Assembly (NCBI GenBank): GCA_029962745.1
Contig: CM057161.1
Location: 3,995,521 to 4,059,520 of the forward strand
Direction of reading: 5' to 3'
DNA length: 64,000 nt
Source of the DNA: Echinometra lucunter
Lineage: Eukaryota; Echinodermata; Echinoidea; Camarodonta; Echinometridae
Part shown: positions 42,947-53,396 of the stretch, one piece after another
How positions within the stretch are numbered: position 1 is the stretch's first letter
How the letters are laid out: each line of letters starts with the position of its first letter
The notes under the pieces: model-generated
Databases searched by the model: none
Told to the model about the DNA's origin: nothing
Seen by the model: only the letters and a program-made list of their open reading frames with translations
Made by a program: the position numbers and the translations under genes

Positions 42947-43575
42947 CTAAAACGGCATTACGTATACATGACATGTAGGTCTACTGACTCTACTGGTATT
43001 GTTGATACTTGGCTATGGGGGTGGGGGAGGGGAGAGGGGGAAAAGTGATTTGATTGAACAACAGAGTCAAATACAATTTTGAGAGAGATCTAAATTTTTT
43101 GCAAATGAAGTGATTTGGAATGATTCCTATGGTCTAAATCTTCCAAGTTAGTATTTGAGTGATTCATACATGTATGACCAACTGACACATCTTGTCACAG
43201 TCTCCAATGGGTATCGAAGTTTGTCAAGTTGGAGGTTTGAGATGAAAGATCTGGGATAGATTTACATGACAGTACTCTGGTACTGCAATTTACCATTATT
43301 TCAGTTCTTTCCTTTGACTTTGAAATCAAGAGTATGAGGGTTTGAATCTGTCTTGAGTATATGCAAACAAAACATTTCACTATGAACTGTCTCTCTTGAC
43401 CCAGGTGTGGTGAATCTTTGCAGACTTCATTCCTTGAAGGGCATTAAGTGAGAAACTGCAGCTGGAGCTAGAGCCAGCATAAATACAGGTATCCCAAAGC
43501 ACCTCAGTAGGCAAATAGACGTATATTGCTATACAATCACATATCCTGCTAAATATAATTATTACACAAACTTAC
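42947..43575. other. Inter-cassette sequence
   Basis: Colinear with 37.52-38.15 kb (AAAGTGATTTGATTGAACAA and following), showing that cassettes share long intronic parts. No exon seen. Confidence 0.5.
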
Positions 43576-44011
43576 ATGTGAAACCTGACTTCCGGGGACT
43601 TCTTCTTCTCTATTACCCCAGGTTCTGGAATGAATTATTGAGTGGATCTCTTCTTCTCTTCCTTTGCTTTCCTCTCCTCTTTTCCTTTCTTCTTCTCATC
43701 AGTTAGCTTTCCAGTTTTTCCTCCATGACAGACCTCACCACCTCCCTCCTTTGAACTCCTGTTTCCATCACTCTTCAAGCTCTTCCTTCCATCGCTCTTC
43801 CCTTTCTTATTAACCTTCCTTTGAAGCTTAACCTTCTCATCCCCTCCTCTCCCTGGTCTTCCACCTTCTCCTGTTTTCTCCACTTCACTCTTCTCCCATA
43901 CCTTTTCCTTAGTCTCCATGTTTTCTATGACCTTGATAGATTTCTTGAGCTGGGCATTGCTGTGGCATGTTGTTTGCAGCTCTTGGCTAGATCTTGAGAT
44001 GACAACCACAC
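43576..44011 (-). pseudogene. Exon Z, copy B
   Basis: Minus strand. VVISRSSQELQTTCH, a 15-bp in-frame loss, then NAQLKKSIKVIENMETKEKV, and an open Lys/Gly/Glu tail to RSTQ-stop, 124 codons from VVIS. After the stop the frame gives FIPEPGVIEKKKSPEVRF and a GTAAGT donor. The longest Z frame in the window. Closest counterpart of 1-418. Confidence 0.55.
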
Positions 44012-44317
44012 CTGTTTGGGCAAATAAAGAAAAAAGCTGTTATGTGAAAACCAGAATGTAACTAATTAATGCAGATTGGCCCAATCATACTTGAAAATAA
44101 CTTTTATGTAAGTGTTTTCTTTTTAAGTTGTCAGGTATTGAAGTTTGAAAACCTAAACCTATTCACAATAATCATATAACAATCTGACTGATTTCTTACT
44201 GACTGGATATAAATCTAAAACTCTTTGATCATAACCATCATCATTATCACCATCATCTTCATCATCATCATCATCATCACTACCACCACCACCACCTCCA
44301 CCACCACGGTTACATAC

Positions 44318-44415
44318 CACTTCTGTCATCAGCAAGCTATTTAAAATGCAAGGCAAGCAAGACATCCTGATCATCCTCTTCACTAGAACCAAACAGCTCA
44401 CCAAACCACATGGAC
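44318..44415 (-). pseudogene. Exon Y, copy B
   Basis: 98 bp. SMWFGELFGSSEEDDQDVLL then ALHFK-stop-LADDRS: one TAG in an otherwise normal exon. Splice signals as in copy A. Confidence 0.6.
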
Positions 44416-44876
44416 CTGAAGAAAAATGGGAGACACAATTAAAGTCGGAATATATCATCAGTTCACAAATAATCATATTCGTGGATGATTCTTCCAAGAA
44501 TATCTGGTTACCAAAGACACCAAGTATGCTTTAGAGGATTTCTGTAGATTGAATCTTCTCTACATACATGAGTTTTTGCTACATCTGGCCATCCTTCTAA
44601 ACTCCCAGGTTACTCAATCAGCAAAGAAATCAATGGCATTTCTGGATGTGACATCAATGAGTTGCAGAAAATTGGGCCTAATCTCACACTGGATGGATGG
44701 AATAAAGAAAAGTTTTGATACTATGCAAATGAACTCTAGGGGCCTCAATCAGAAAGAACAAATACATTAAATTATCCATAAAAAATTTAATCCTATTTTA
44801 GGGTCATGTTTTCATTGGGTTGTAAGGTGTGTATATAGACCTGTAAAGGCCTTTCCCAAAGAGCTGAAGCACAGAC

Positions 44877-45065
44877 CTGTACACATGTAGGAGCCGAAGA
44901 GCATCCCTGCCCCCAAGGTGGTTGGTCAGGATGACTACAGCTGCTTCTGGCATGGTGATTCCTGTGTTGCTCTCTGGTGAAGTGCTACTTGGCCATTCTC
45001 CAGCTCCTGGGCTGCTAGGCTCACTTCCTCCTTGGCTGAATGGATGATCACTGAGAAGTCCTGAT
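44877..45065 (-). pseudogene. Exon X, copy B
   Basis: 189 bp. The acceptor side has lost one C (GATCAGGAC for GATCCAGGAC). Both the helical frame (SVIIHSAKEEVSLAAQELEN) and the end frame (EAAVVILTNHLGGRDALRLL) are present but out of register. The donor reads GTCTGT, altered from GTCAGT. Confidence 0.5.
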
Positions 45066-45367
45066 CTAAAACACCAATATACATAAATTACATCTTGGTC
45101 TATTGACCCTACTATTACTGATGAATATTGGGTTCACAAGAGAGGGGGGGGGGGGGGGGGGAGGGCATATGACTGAACAACAAAGTCAAATACAATTTTG
45201 AGAAATACCTCTTGAAGAGAGAACGGCAAGAGAACACATGCAGCATGCAAGTTTCTTATACTGGTGTACAGGCAGTTTGTAGGTGAACCCATTCTTAACC
45301 TTTCTTTGAGGAAAGAAACTGCCCCAAAATGACAGAACTCATACCAAAGTGAATAAAATTGAATCAT

Positions 45368-45529
45368 CTGGGTGCCGTGGCATAAAAACTTGCTATTATA
45401 GTAACTTTGCCATCAATGGTAACTACCATGGTAAAAATGCTCAACAGCCAATCAAAATCCAGTATTCCATGAATGTTACCATTGATGGCAAAGTTACTAT
45501 AATAGCAAGTTTTATGCAACGGCACCAAG
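45368..45529. mobile_element. MITE, CTGGGTGCCG family (copy of 1759-1920)
   Basis: Same TIR element at the same place beside exon W. The last bases have decayed (CGGCACCAAGG for CGGCACCCAG). Confidence 0.8.
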
Positions 45530-45535
45530 GTATAC

Positions 45536-45625
45536 TTCTGGGCAAGTCGAAGCTTTTTTGTCCCACATGTTTCTGACTGCATCTCAGATTTTGGTACATC
45601 TGATCAATGCCCTTAAAGCTGACAG
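45536..45625 (-). pseudogene. Exon W, copy B
   Basis: 90 bp. VSFKGIDQMYQNLRCSQKHV GQKSF then DLPR. It lacks one base near the donor compared with copy A, so the exit phase differs. The donor is AA-GTATAC. Joins in phase to U/V of this copy. Confidence 0.5.
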
Positions 45626-45896
45626 CTCCGCAGAGGTTATGATCAGATGAAATAAAAAGTTATTCAGAACTCCATCATACTTGGTAACATATGGCACACA
45701 ACATACCAAAAACATAGGACTTGTCTTCCTATCTCCACAATGTATTTGACACTCTGTTAATGCTGGTAAGATATGTGATACATAATCTCCATGTATCTTC
45801 TTATATTTTTTAAAAGCTGCACAAAAACAATTGTGTTGGGAATATATATGCATTTGTGTGTATTTATGTTTCTTCAGAATTTAAATAAAAACTCAC

Positions 45897-46155
45897 TCTC
45901 TCCACATTTCATAAGAGCCATCTTGGACCAGATTTGGGGGTCACTCTCCTCCCACAGGCGATCAGAGTCATCAAAGATCTTGGCCTTGTGGGCAGTGGTT
46001 AGGAGATGATTCTCAAACTTCATCTGAGAGGTTCAGGAGAACTTGCAGAAGGAGCATGTGTGTTGTGGGGCAGTATATCTGCGCTGGCTTTGGGAGAGGA
46101 GTGTTAGCTGCTCTAGCCTGCTGTTGCAGGAAAACAACTTCCTCCAGATTGAGCA
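45897..46155 (-). pseudogene. Exon U/V, copy B: U1-like C2H2 zinc finger with one TGA
   Basis: 259 bp, phase 0 in, 1 nt out, donor GTGAGT. Frame: WRKLFSCNSRLEQLTLLSQS, then CSFCKFS-stop-TSQMKFENHLLTTAHKAK, then IFDDSDRLWEESDPQIWSKM ALMKCGE. Cys and His spacing is C-x2-C-x12-H-x5-H. The only lesion is the TGA, at the identical codon in copy A. Without the MITE of copy A, this is the best view of the finger. U1-like fingers are usual in RNA-processing and some RNA-binding proteins; the specific family is not recognised. Confidence 0.65.
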
Positions 46156-47163
46156 CTGTTTGGAAGCAAACAAGGAAAAAGATCCATAGTCATTATACAT
46201 GTAATTCAGTATTATAGGCCTCATTCAAACATCCTAAAGTTTAAAAAACACACCATTTTTTTGGTGTGTATGTGTACCAAATAATGGTGAGTAGGAACGA
46301 GTGGCACAACAAAGGACCTAGGCATATAAGATACAGAAATACAAAACGTAGTACACTTGAAAAATACCTTTTTTTAAAAATACAATTACTCTGGTTAATC
46401 TGAACAAGCCTTACGATAGCATTACATCAATATATCTTTAACCCCTTCTGTGCTAGCAAGTTTTTCAAGAATCATCAAAGAGAAAAGTTTGACTTCTGAT
46501 GCTTATCCCATTTCCAAATTTGGTTAAAAACACATCTCGTTGTTGTGAACTTTACAATGCAGGGACCTGTTTCAGTGTGAAGACTAAAATCAATGCTAAT
46601 TTTAGTCTGAACACAATGCTTAACATTCAAATTTCTTGGCAGCCACTACTGGCACAGAAGGTGTTTATCTGTTGAACTATCGAATTCTCCAATTCCCATG
46701 AGCTTTAATAGTTCAGGGACTACTGCTTCCCATAGGCAATGGTTAAAGTCTACCAATCTGAAAAATAATAATTTGTGTACAGCTAATACGAACCCCCTGA
46801 ACCCCCTCTGAAAGCCTTTACCCCTCACTCTAGGAGTTACTGGTCAAGGCGTACAGAAGAATCCCATTAAAGACTGCAACACGTGGAATCGAATGGTAGT
46901 CTGATTCTGTCAACATCCCTAATTCATGCATATACATATGTTGAATAGTCTACTCACTGGTTGCTATAGAAGTAATATTAAAAGTGCATATTTTGAATCT
47001 AACACAAGCAAAGTAAGTTCCCCTAAAACAAATCTTGGTATTTTTTCAGTCAGGAACCTTTGATGAAATCTAAATACACACCAGTTCTGCAAAGAATATC
47101 TCTTTAAAAGAAGAACAGGGGAACCAGTAATTAAATGCTTCATGGATCTGAACGCGACCTCAC
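46156..47163. other. Intron T-U, copy B, with a 390-bp extra segment
   Basis: 46462-46852 is absent from copy A, where the flanks (GCAAGTTT and AGAAGAATCCC) are joined. No TIRs or TSD are obvious, so insertion in B and deletion in A are both possible. Confidence 0.6.
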
Positions 47164-47715
47164 CTGTAACTGTCACAGCCATGCTCGTAGTAGTTCTCCT
47201 TTTTGAGGCACTTCCTACATGCAAGCCTGAACTTGTAGCATCGGAGCCACTCTTCCGCACTGCAAGGTCCCTGGCAGATTCCTATAACTCCAGGGCCAGG
47301 ACCGGAGTAGGTTGTTCTACAGAACCTGCTCTTTGGGACCATGTTAAATCACTGGTGGCAGAAGCAGCCTTTGGATAGCGACCTTCCACTCACTCGCATG
47401 ACCACTTGGAAGGATACCATTCCTCGTACCAACAACATCTCTTGTGGACTGATTAGAGGCAGAGCTTCGCCATTGCTCCTTGCTGACACAATTTTGAGGA
47501 TTCCTCCCTGTTCCTGGTAGGCCATCATTTACTCTTGCACCTGATGGTCCAATGCAGGATCCTTGAGAAGATACCCCTGAAGTGGGTGGATGGCCATGTG
47601 ACCCTTGAGCCTTCCCTCCTCCTCCTCCTCCTTCTCCTCCATTAGGGCATTGGAGGACAGACACAGAGGCATGAGACGGTTGATCTTTCCCCTTATGGTG
47701 GGACTGTTTTTTCTC
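47164..47715 (-). pseudogene. Exon S/T, copy B
   Basis: 552 bp, acceptor TTTTCTGTCAG, donor GTGAGG. The Ser/Gly-rich frame (KEQWRSSASNQSTRDVVGTR) is open to a stop after LLPPVI. The basic part is CSAEEWLRCYKFRLACRKCL KKENYYEHGCDSY. The Cys count in the basic part is higher than in copy A. The frame break between the two parts lies at the same place as in A. Confidence 0.5.
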
Positions 47716-48149
47716 CTGACAGAAAATACAATTTCCAGAGCAAACAGAAATAAAAAAAGGTATATTAAGTATATGCATATTACAAAGGAGGAATGAAATA
47801 AAGTTAAATTTATCATAAAAACTACACTAAACATACATGTATCTTACTTTCATCAAAATTTAACCCTAATAACCCAAACCCCAACTGTTTGACTTTGAAT
47901 AAAGGTTATGTACAGTTTTGGTTCAAAAAAAAAAAAAAAAAAAAAACCTAAAAATCACTGCATCAGATTTCTCTGCTTTTAGATTATAGATAGCAAGATA
48001 ATAGTAAAACTAAGATGCTGTGATCATGAATTCCCCCCACCCCCAATAGAGTATCAAAAGAAGGGCAAAAAATAGTTTAGATCCCGGGTCAGAGAATTAA
48101 ACTCCGACAACGTTGATATATGTGCATTACACAGTGAAAATATGAAGGT
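47716..48149. other. Intron, A-run
   Basis: Colinear with 3868-4280. An A-run lies at 47926-47946. No feature. Confidence 0.5.
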
Positions 48150-49195
48150 TCTGTGCATGCAACAAGCAAAACAAAGCACTGTGATCATTGTGTAGAGAGC
48201 CGTTGGGGTGGAGTCCTAGCGAGCATAGCGCAGAGTGTAGCCATTATTGTGCGTTCCTCTCAGATTTAGTGTATGCTACAATGCACCGGAAATCAGGAAT
48301 GGAATATCACATGATAATGCGTGCGTATCGTTTGATGGAAGGTGAACAATATGAGACTACATTTAATCAGATTCACACCAATTTGCTTCTGGCTATCAAA
48401 TCTATACATGAGCTTTTAAGCCTAGCTCACATGAGACATCATTTCAACTGTGTTGGTAGGTACCTGTACCATTTGAGCCTGTGAATTAGGCACTTATTGA
48501 GTCCCTACTGCAAATATGATGTTCAACAATAGAGGGTGCTATATTTCTCACACACAGTGCAGACAAGGACACTTCTGGTTTCCATGCAAACATACTGGGT
48601 CGAGTCTTAAAGCCCCATAAAAATTATAGTTTTTGAGTCTAGAAAATGCAAGCAACAAATTCTGACACTACCTGCACAGATCATCAGGAGAGTTAATGAA
48701 ACCAGGGGAGTGTTTCACAAAGAGTTAAGTTTGACTTAACTCTTGCATAAGCGGCAATGCGCACTTGGTATTTAACGCGTAATCTCACTGATAGACTTTC
48801 CATTAGCGCACGTCCCCCGGGCATGATTTGACCAATGTGGAGATGCGTAATATACAGCATGCAACTAGGAATTTAAGTGCGACTTCAGTCAAACTTAACT
48901 CTTTGTGAAACACCCCCCTGAACAATATTTCCATCAAATGAAGGATTTGTTAACCTGGATGTACATTTTCTATGGAAGCAGAGGAAATCTTGTCAAATCG
49001 TGGGTACTTGATTTGTATCTGTGCATGTGCTGACCTGTGCCGTATGCGGGAAATGTCGCCCTCTACTCTTGAATCTCATATTTGCAGGAGAATTCACTCA
49101 CATCCGAGTATTAAAAAGCATTTTTGCACTTTGGTGAGCGGAGGCATAAAAAGAATTAGAAGAATTTGTAAATAAAAGAATAAGTAAAAAAAAAC
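48150..49195 (+). other. Copy-B-specific segment with a possible exon and a MITE
   Basis: About 1.05 kb absent from copy A (joined there at about 4288). A plus-strand exon-like stretch at 48264-48455 has acceptor TTCCTCTCAG and donor GTAGGT and reads LVYATMHRKSGMEYHMIMRA then YRLMEGEQYETTFNQIHTNL, helical and without stops. It is not recognised. 48706-48917 is a MITE with TIRs GGGAGTGTTTCACAAAGAGT and complement, about 35 bp. Confidence 0.4.
48706..48917. mobile_element. MITE, GGGAGTGTTTCACAAAGAG family
   Basis: 212 bp with inverted ends GGGAGTGTTTCACAAAGAGT TAAGTTTGACT, flanked by CAG and CTG. Related in its outermost bases to the GGGAGCGTTTCATGAA family but with a different body. Confidence 0.75.
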
Positions 49196-49351
49196 AAAAC
49201 AAAAAAAGATAGGGAGAGAGAAGGGTGAAGGGGGTGGGGGTGATGAGGAGCATTCTATAATTTTAACTTTGAAAGACACAACTCCTCAGTCGATATCAAA
49301 GAAATCAACAGGTATTATGTTTCTCTCTTAACATGTTTCCTATTTTTGCTA

Positions 49352-50679
49352 TACCGTATTCTCCGGCGTGAAGACCACAGCACCGCATAGGCCGCACCCC
49401 CAATTTGACAACTCATTTGGGAGGGAAAAAAAAAATGCATGGGAAAAGAAAATCACAAGAAAACTTGCCCCAGAAAATACATATAAGGGAAAGTAAATGC
49501 TGAGATTTTTACTGCATTCACTTTTTGAAGACTGTAAATCAAAGATGTCTTTGCATTCTTGTCAGTAAAAACTTAAAGAGGAAGAGAATCGGAGGAATAA
49601 AATTCTAACAGTTAGCACACACGTACAATACTGTAGGCCCTTGCGGTACGTGCACGTAACTTTCCCCTACTCGAAAAGCTCAAATACGAGAGGGAAATCA
49701 GCTGTCCATTCAATTTTAAACTCGTGGCAATCATAAACTGAATGGAAAAAAAATAAATCTACACCTCAAAAAATCAAGTAAACATATCTTACTTGGATTG
49801 ATTTTTTTTCTCAAAGCAAAGTAATTTAGGAAGAGGCCAAGGGTTTCGACATGTGTGATAACCAGCCGACTCGGCCGAACTAGAAACAGCCACTGAAAAC
49901 TCGAACAAGGACATCTAGAAAGATGTTTTCCTAGTTCAGTGCAGTGGAGACAACGAATACACAATGTTGTTCATTTGGGCGCACGTGCTCAAGCACGGCA
50001 CGCAAAACACAAGCTCAAATATGCATGGCCAAGACATCGACCTAGAGCATAATGCCTAAGTATTTGTGCGCTATACAAATCCGCTGCGATACTCGCCTGC
50101 TCACCATATGTAATACACACATCTCTGCAAGGGGACCGTTGAAAGATATGAATTTAGCGCGTGCGGTTGTTAATGTGCGCGCTCTGAACATACAGAGACC
50201 AATAGACTTACATCTGTAGAACGATTGTAACTCTATGACAGACCTTATACATTACCGAAAGAGCCTGCCTATAGTAGTGGGTTAAAGTATTTGGTGGTAC
50301 TTACTTTGCCTTGCAAATGTTGCGTATACGTTGAAAGTGCAAGATTGATTCTAGTTCAGTTACGCTTCGTATATCGAGTTGAGTGCCTTGCACTCGCCAG
50401 TGTCTGGAGATCATACCAGGTTTTGTTTATTTCCGAGATTTATTTATTTCTTAGATTTTATTTTGAAATTCATGATGAACATTTTGATGCTTAAATAATA
50501 ATCGCATCGATAGAAATACAGTAGTTTAACTGTAGTCCCATCCATACAAATCCTTGCACTTTTTACAAGGGTATGAAGGAGGGTCATAAATTGTCTATGG
50601 TTGCGCATAGGCCGCACCCCCGACTTTCCACCTCATTTGGGGTAAAAATAGTGCGGCGTATATGCCGGACTATACGGTA
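49352..50679. mobile_element. 1.3-kb TIR element with TACCGTAT ends, copy-B specific
   Basis: Absent from copy A (joined at about 4440). Ends are TACCGTATTCTCCGGCG and the complement of TGCCGGACTATACGGTA. Just inside both ends, the same sequence GCGCATAGGCCGCACCCC then CTCATTTGGG occurs in direct, not inverted, orientation. The interior has no transposase-like ORF. Terminal TACCGTAT(T/A)NTCCGGC repeats are widespread in animal genomes; superfamily not assigned. Confidence 0.75.
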
Positions 50680-50868
50680 CTCCTTTATACTTGTGCATCT
50701 TCTGTTCTAAGTACTCGGCATACTCAGAATTCAACTGCATTTCAGCAACAATAACAAAAAAATATAATAGTAATAATAATCAAGGTATTACCTATTAATC
50801 ATTATGCAGCCTCACCCTAGTATGCAGCTTGCCCATCCCATGGACAACACTGGACCAAGTCTCCTCAC
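50680..50868. other. Intron, copy B
   Basis: Colinear with about 4440-4632. Nothing seen. Confidence 0.5.
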
Positions 50869-51100
50869 CTTCAAACAGGCCTCAATAACTCAGGTCTGCT
50901 GGTTGACGACAAATTTCATGGCGAACGTGTAATAATCTTGGGAGAGTCCAACCATGCCTTAGAATTGTAGGAGGAAGTCTAAGCCTACTACTGCAGCAAG
51001 TTTGTTTGCCTTGCTCTGGGTTTGGCAACAGAGCACTTCTGATGTTGCTTGCCTCATCCTCGGGGTCAAAGCATTGACAGGAATAGGCCTAGGCCTTTCT
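50869..51100 (-). pseudogene. Exon R, copy B (frame degraded)
   Basis: Same splice borders as in copy A (GTACAG, GTGAGG). Partial frame ATSEVLCCQTQSKANKLAAV then VGLDFLLQF-stop. Indels of 5 and 1 nt relative to A. Confidence 0.35.
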
Positions 51101-51703
51101 GTACCTACAATATTAATACAATTATAGAGAGATTGATGACTACCATGTCCATAATACTCTTCAGAGACTTTGCCATGTTGACTACATTTATTTGTTCTTT
51201 TCTCTTAGCTTCACAGGAAAAAGAAAACACTGCTTGGAGAATTTCTCAAGCACAGACTTATACGGCTCTATGATAGCTATCGAACATGTAATACTGCCAC
51301 AGAAGATGGAGGAGGAGAAGGGGGCGGAGGAGAAAAATGGGGGAAGAAGAAGCAGGAGAAAAAGACGGGAAGAAAACGAAAGAGAAAGAATGAATGAAGA
51401 AAGAAATACAGAAAGAAAGAAGAAAGCAGAGGAAAAAGAATAGTTAAAATATTTTTCTTGATGACTCGATTCCAGTATCTAATTGATTAGGTCACAGAGT
51501 CAAATAGGATAATTATTGAGGAGCTAGTGTAATTATTTCCATTCAAACCCAGACATGTCTAACATGTCAAATGGATGTAATGCATTATAAAAAAAGGGAA
51601 ATCACAAAAAGTGTATCCATGCCGGCTCTGCTCTTGTTGGTGTGCAAGACCTGGGCGAATCGCTTTCAACCCAAGTATTTTTCTCCACTATTACTGACCT
51701 CAC
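51101..51703. repeat. Intron with purine tract, copy B
   Basis: GGAGGAGAAG and GAAAGA tract at 51303-51442, counterpart of 5108-5250. No feature otherwise. Confidence 0.5.
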
Positions 51704-51892
51704 CATAAGTGTCCTTGCCGATGAAGATAGACTCAATCTCTGTTCAACTATCCCAAGCAACGATGTCCTTATATTAGCCATGTTAGCGTTGCTGATTCTG
51801 ATGTTGATTTCATCAATGCCGCCATCATCAAGGTAGCCATGATTATTCGATGATGAAGATCTTGAATCAGATGACGACAGGCACTGGTTTTT
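51704..51892 (-). pseudogene. Exon Q, copy B
   Basis: 189 bp. The frame continuing P reads TSACRHLIQDLHHRIIMATL ... STSESATLTWLI-stop. A 5-nt insertion puts RTSLLGIVEQRLSLSSSART in another frame, open to the GTGAGG donor. Complementary lesions to copy A. Confidence 0.5.
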
Positions 51893-52261
51893 CTCTTAAA
51901 AGGAAAGTGTAAAACAAATAAATAGGTATTCAGATGAAAACTATAATAATATTGCTCAAGACATGCATTCAGAATTTCAGTCGACGCGTGTATGGGGCTC
52001 AATTCTATAATAGCCAAGCTACTTTACTGTGTGAAATTATTCATTACATTCTTCAGAGCATCTGCACTGCAGGTGAAATGAATTTGAACAAAATCTTATG
52101 AAAGTGTTTGGAGAAGTGTTGAAATTAAATGATTGTTCATTATCACTGAAGTTTATAGAAAACTTGAGGGCCAAATATACTCTAGAATATGAATCGAAGA
52201 TCAAGTCTCTTTATATCGGCAAGATAGATGTCATTTTTTAAATGAAATAACCCATTCTTAC

Positions 52262-52323
52262 CTTCTTTCAGATCCTAAACACCCCCGTTCCTGATATTTT
52301 CCATGAACCTCTTCAAGCTGGAG
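52262..52323 (-). CDS. Exon P, copy B
   Basis: 62 bp, acceptor TTCTTCACAAAG, donor GTAAGA. LQLEEVHGKYQERGCLGSER plus 2 nt. Open in both copies, a helical and charged segment, probably a coiled-coil part. Confidence 0.6.
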
Positions 52324-53273
52324 CTTTGTGAAGAAGAAATAATGACGGATCAGAAATGAATGTAGGCAACACAGATTTAAAAATGAAAGACAATGAAAAA
52401 TGAAGTAAATAAATGGCTTACATATGAATAGCAGCGGTAGCAAACAACCACATCCATTACAGATGTATTATTTTCTTTGGAGGTTCAGTTGCAACAAGTG
52501 ATAGAAGATATTTTTTTCATGATATACACGTAGGCAGCATCGCCTTTTCTTGTGAAAAACGGATGTATTATGAAAGTTCATCAGTAGAATGGTTTAGGAA
52601 ATATTCATGTGGCTTACCTTCAAACCATTAAATCAGGCCTTCGAAACTCCACTCCTTCCATAGTGCAAGGAATCAAAAATTGATTGAATGCTGCTGCTGG
52701 GATTCCTTGTTTCATTAACCAACCGTTGAACGGCGGGATTAACCAATGCATGGGAATGATCCTTAATAAACATCATTTTCTATAACCAACCACATCACTT
52801 TGACAAACGTTTAGTCATTTTTTTTCTTAACCAACTAGTTTTAATACATGACAATTTTACCAGTGTTTTTATAGTGAATCTAGTCCCTTTTTTCTTATTA
52901 GAAGTGTGTCAGTATTGACTAGGACAGTACTAGTCAGTCATATTTGGCTAGTTGTTAGCCAACAGGGATTAAGCGAGGTCTATAGGTTGAAGTTGAGTTT
53001 GTAAGAGGATTTTAGGTTTCGTTTTAGGTTGGGGTGAGGTTTGCAAGAGAGATTTAGGTTAGGTTTAGGGTTAGGTTGAGTCTCAACCTAACTGTAAACC
53101 AGGTTAGGGATATGGTTAGTTTCGTTCATGGTCAAAGTTTAGTGTAGTGTTTTTGTCCACTGAATAGACGCAGAGCGATAACTGGAGCATGTATCATTTA
53201 CAAGCCTTTAAACATCAAACAGAGTCTTACTTTGAGATTCCTACATGTATATACGAACAGAAAAAGAACTCAC
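52324..53273. other. Intron O-P, with a TTAGG-like stretch
   Basis: Copy A similarity ends at about 52.89 kb (the gap). 53010-53110 has degenerate TTAGGTT/TTAGGGTT repeats, too short and irregular to call a telomeric tract. Confidence 0.5.
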
Positions 53274-53371
53274 CTTGAAAATTCTGACTCTAGCTCACGG
53301 TATTTCTGTCGAAGTTGTTCCAACTCAGCCTCCTTCATATAAACCTGATCGTCAAAAGCATAGGCAAGCAC
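53274..53371 (-). CDS. Exon O (coiled coil)
   Basis: 98 bp, acceptor CATCGCAG, donor GTGAGT. Phase 0 in, 2 nt out. VLAYAFDDQVYMKEAELEQL then RQKYRELESEFS, a heptad pattern of a coiled coil. Follows exon N in phase. The exit phase does not fit exon P, so an exon may be missing between them or one has decayed. Confidence 0.65.
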
Positions 53372-53396
53372 CTGCGATGAAGACACACGAGTACTG

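Noticed and set aside
53010..53110. Interstitial telomere repeat
   Set aside because: TTAGGT/TTAGGG units are few and irregular.
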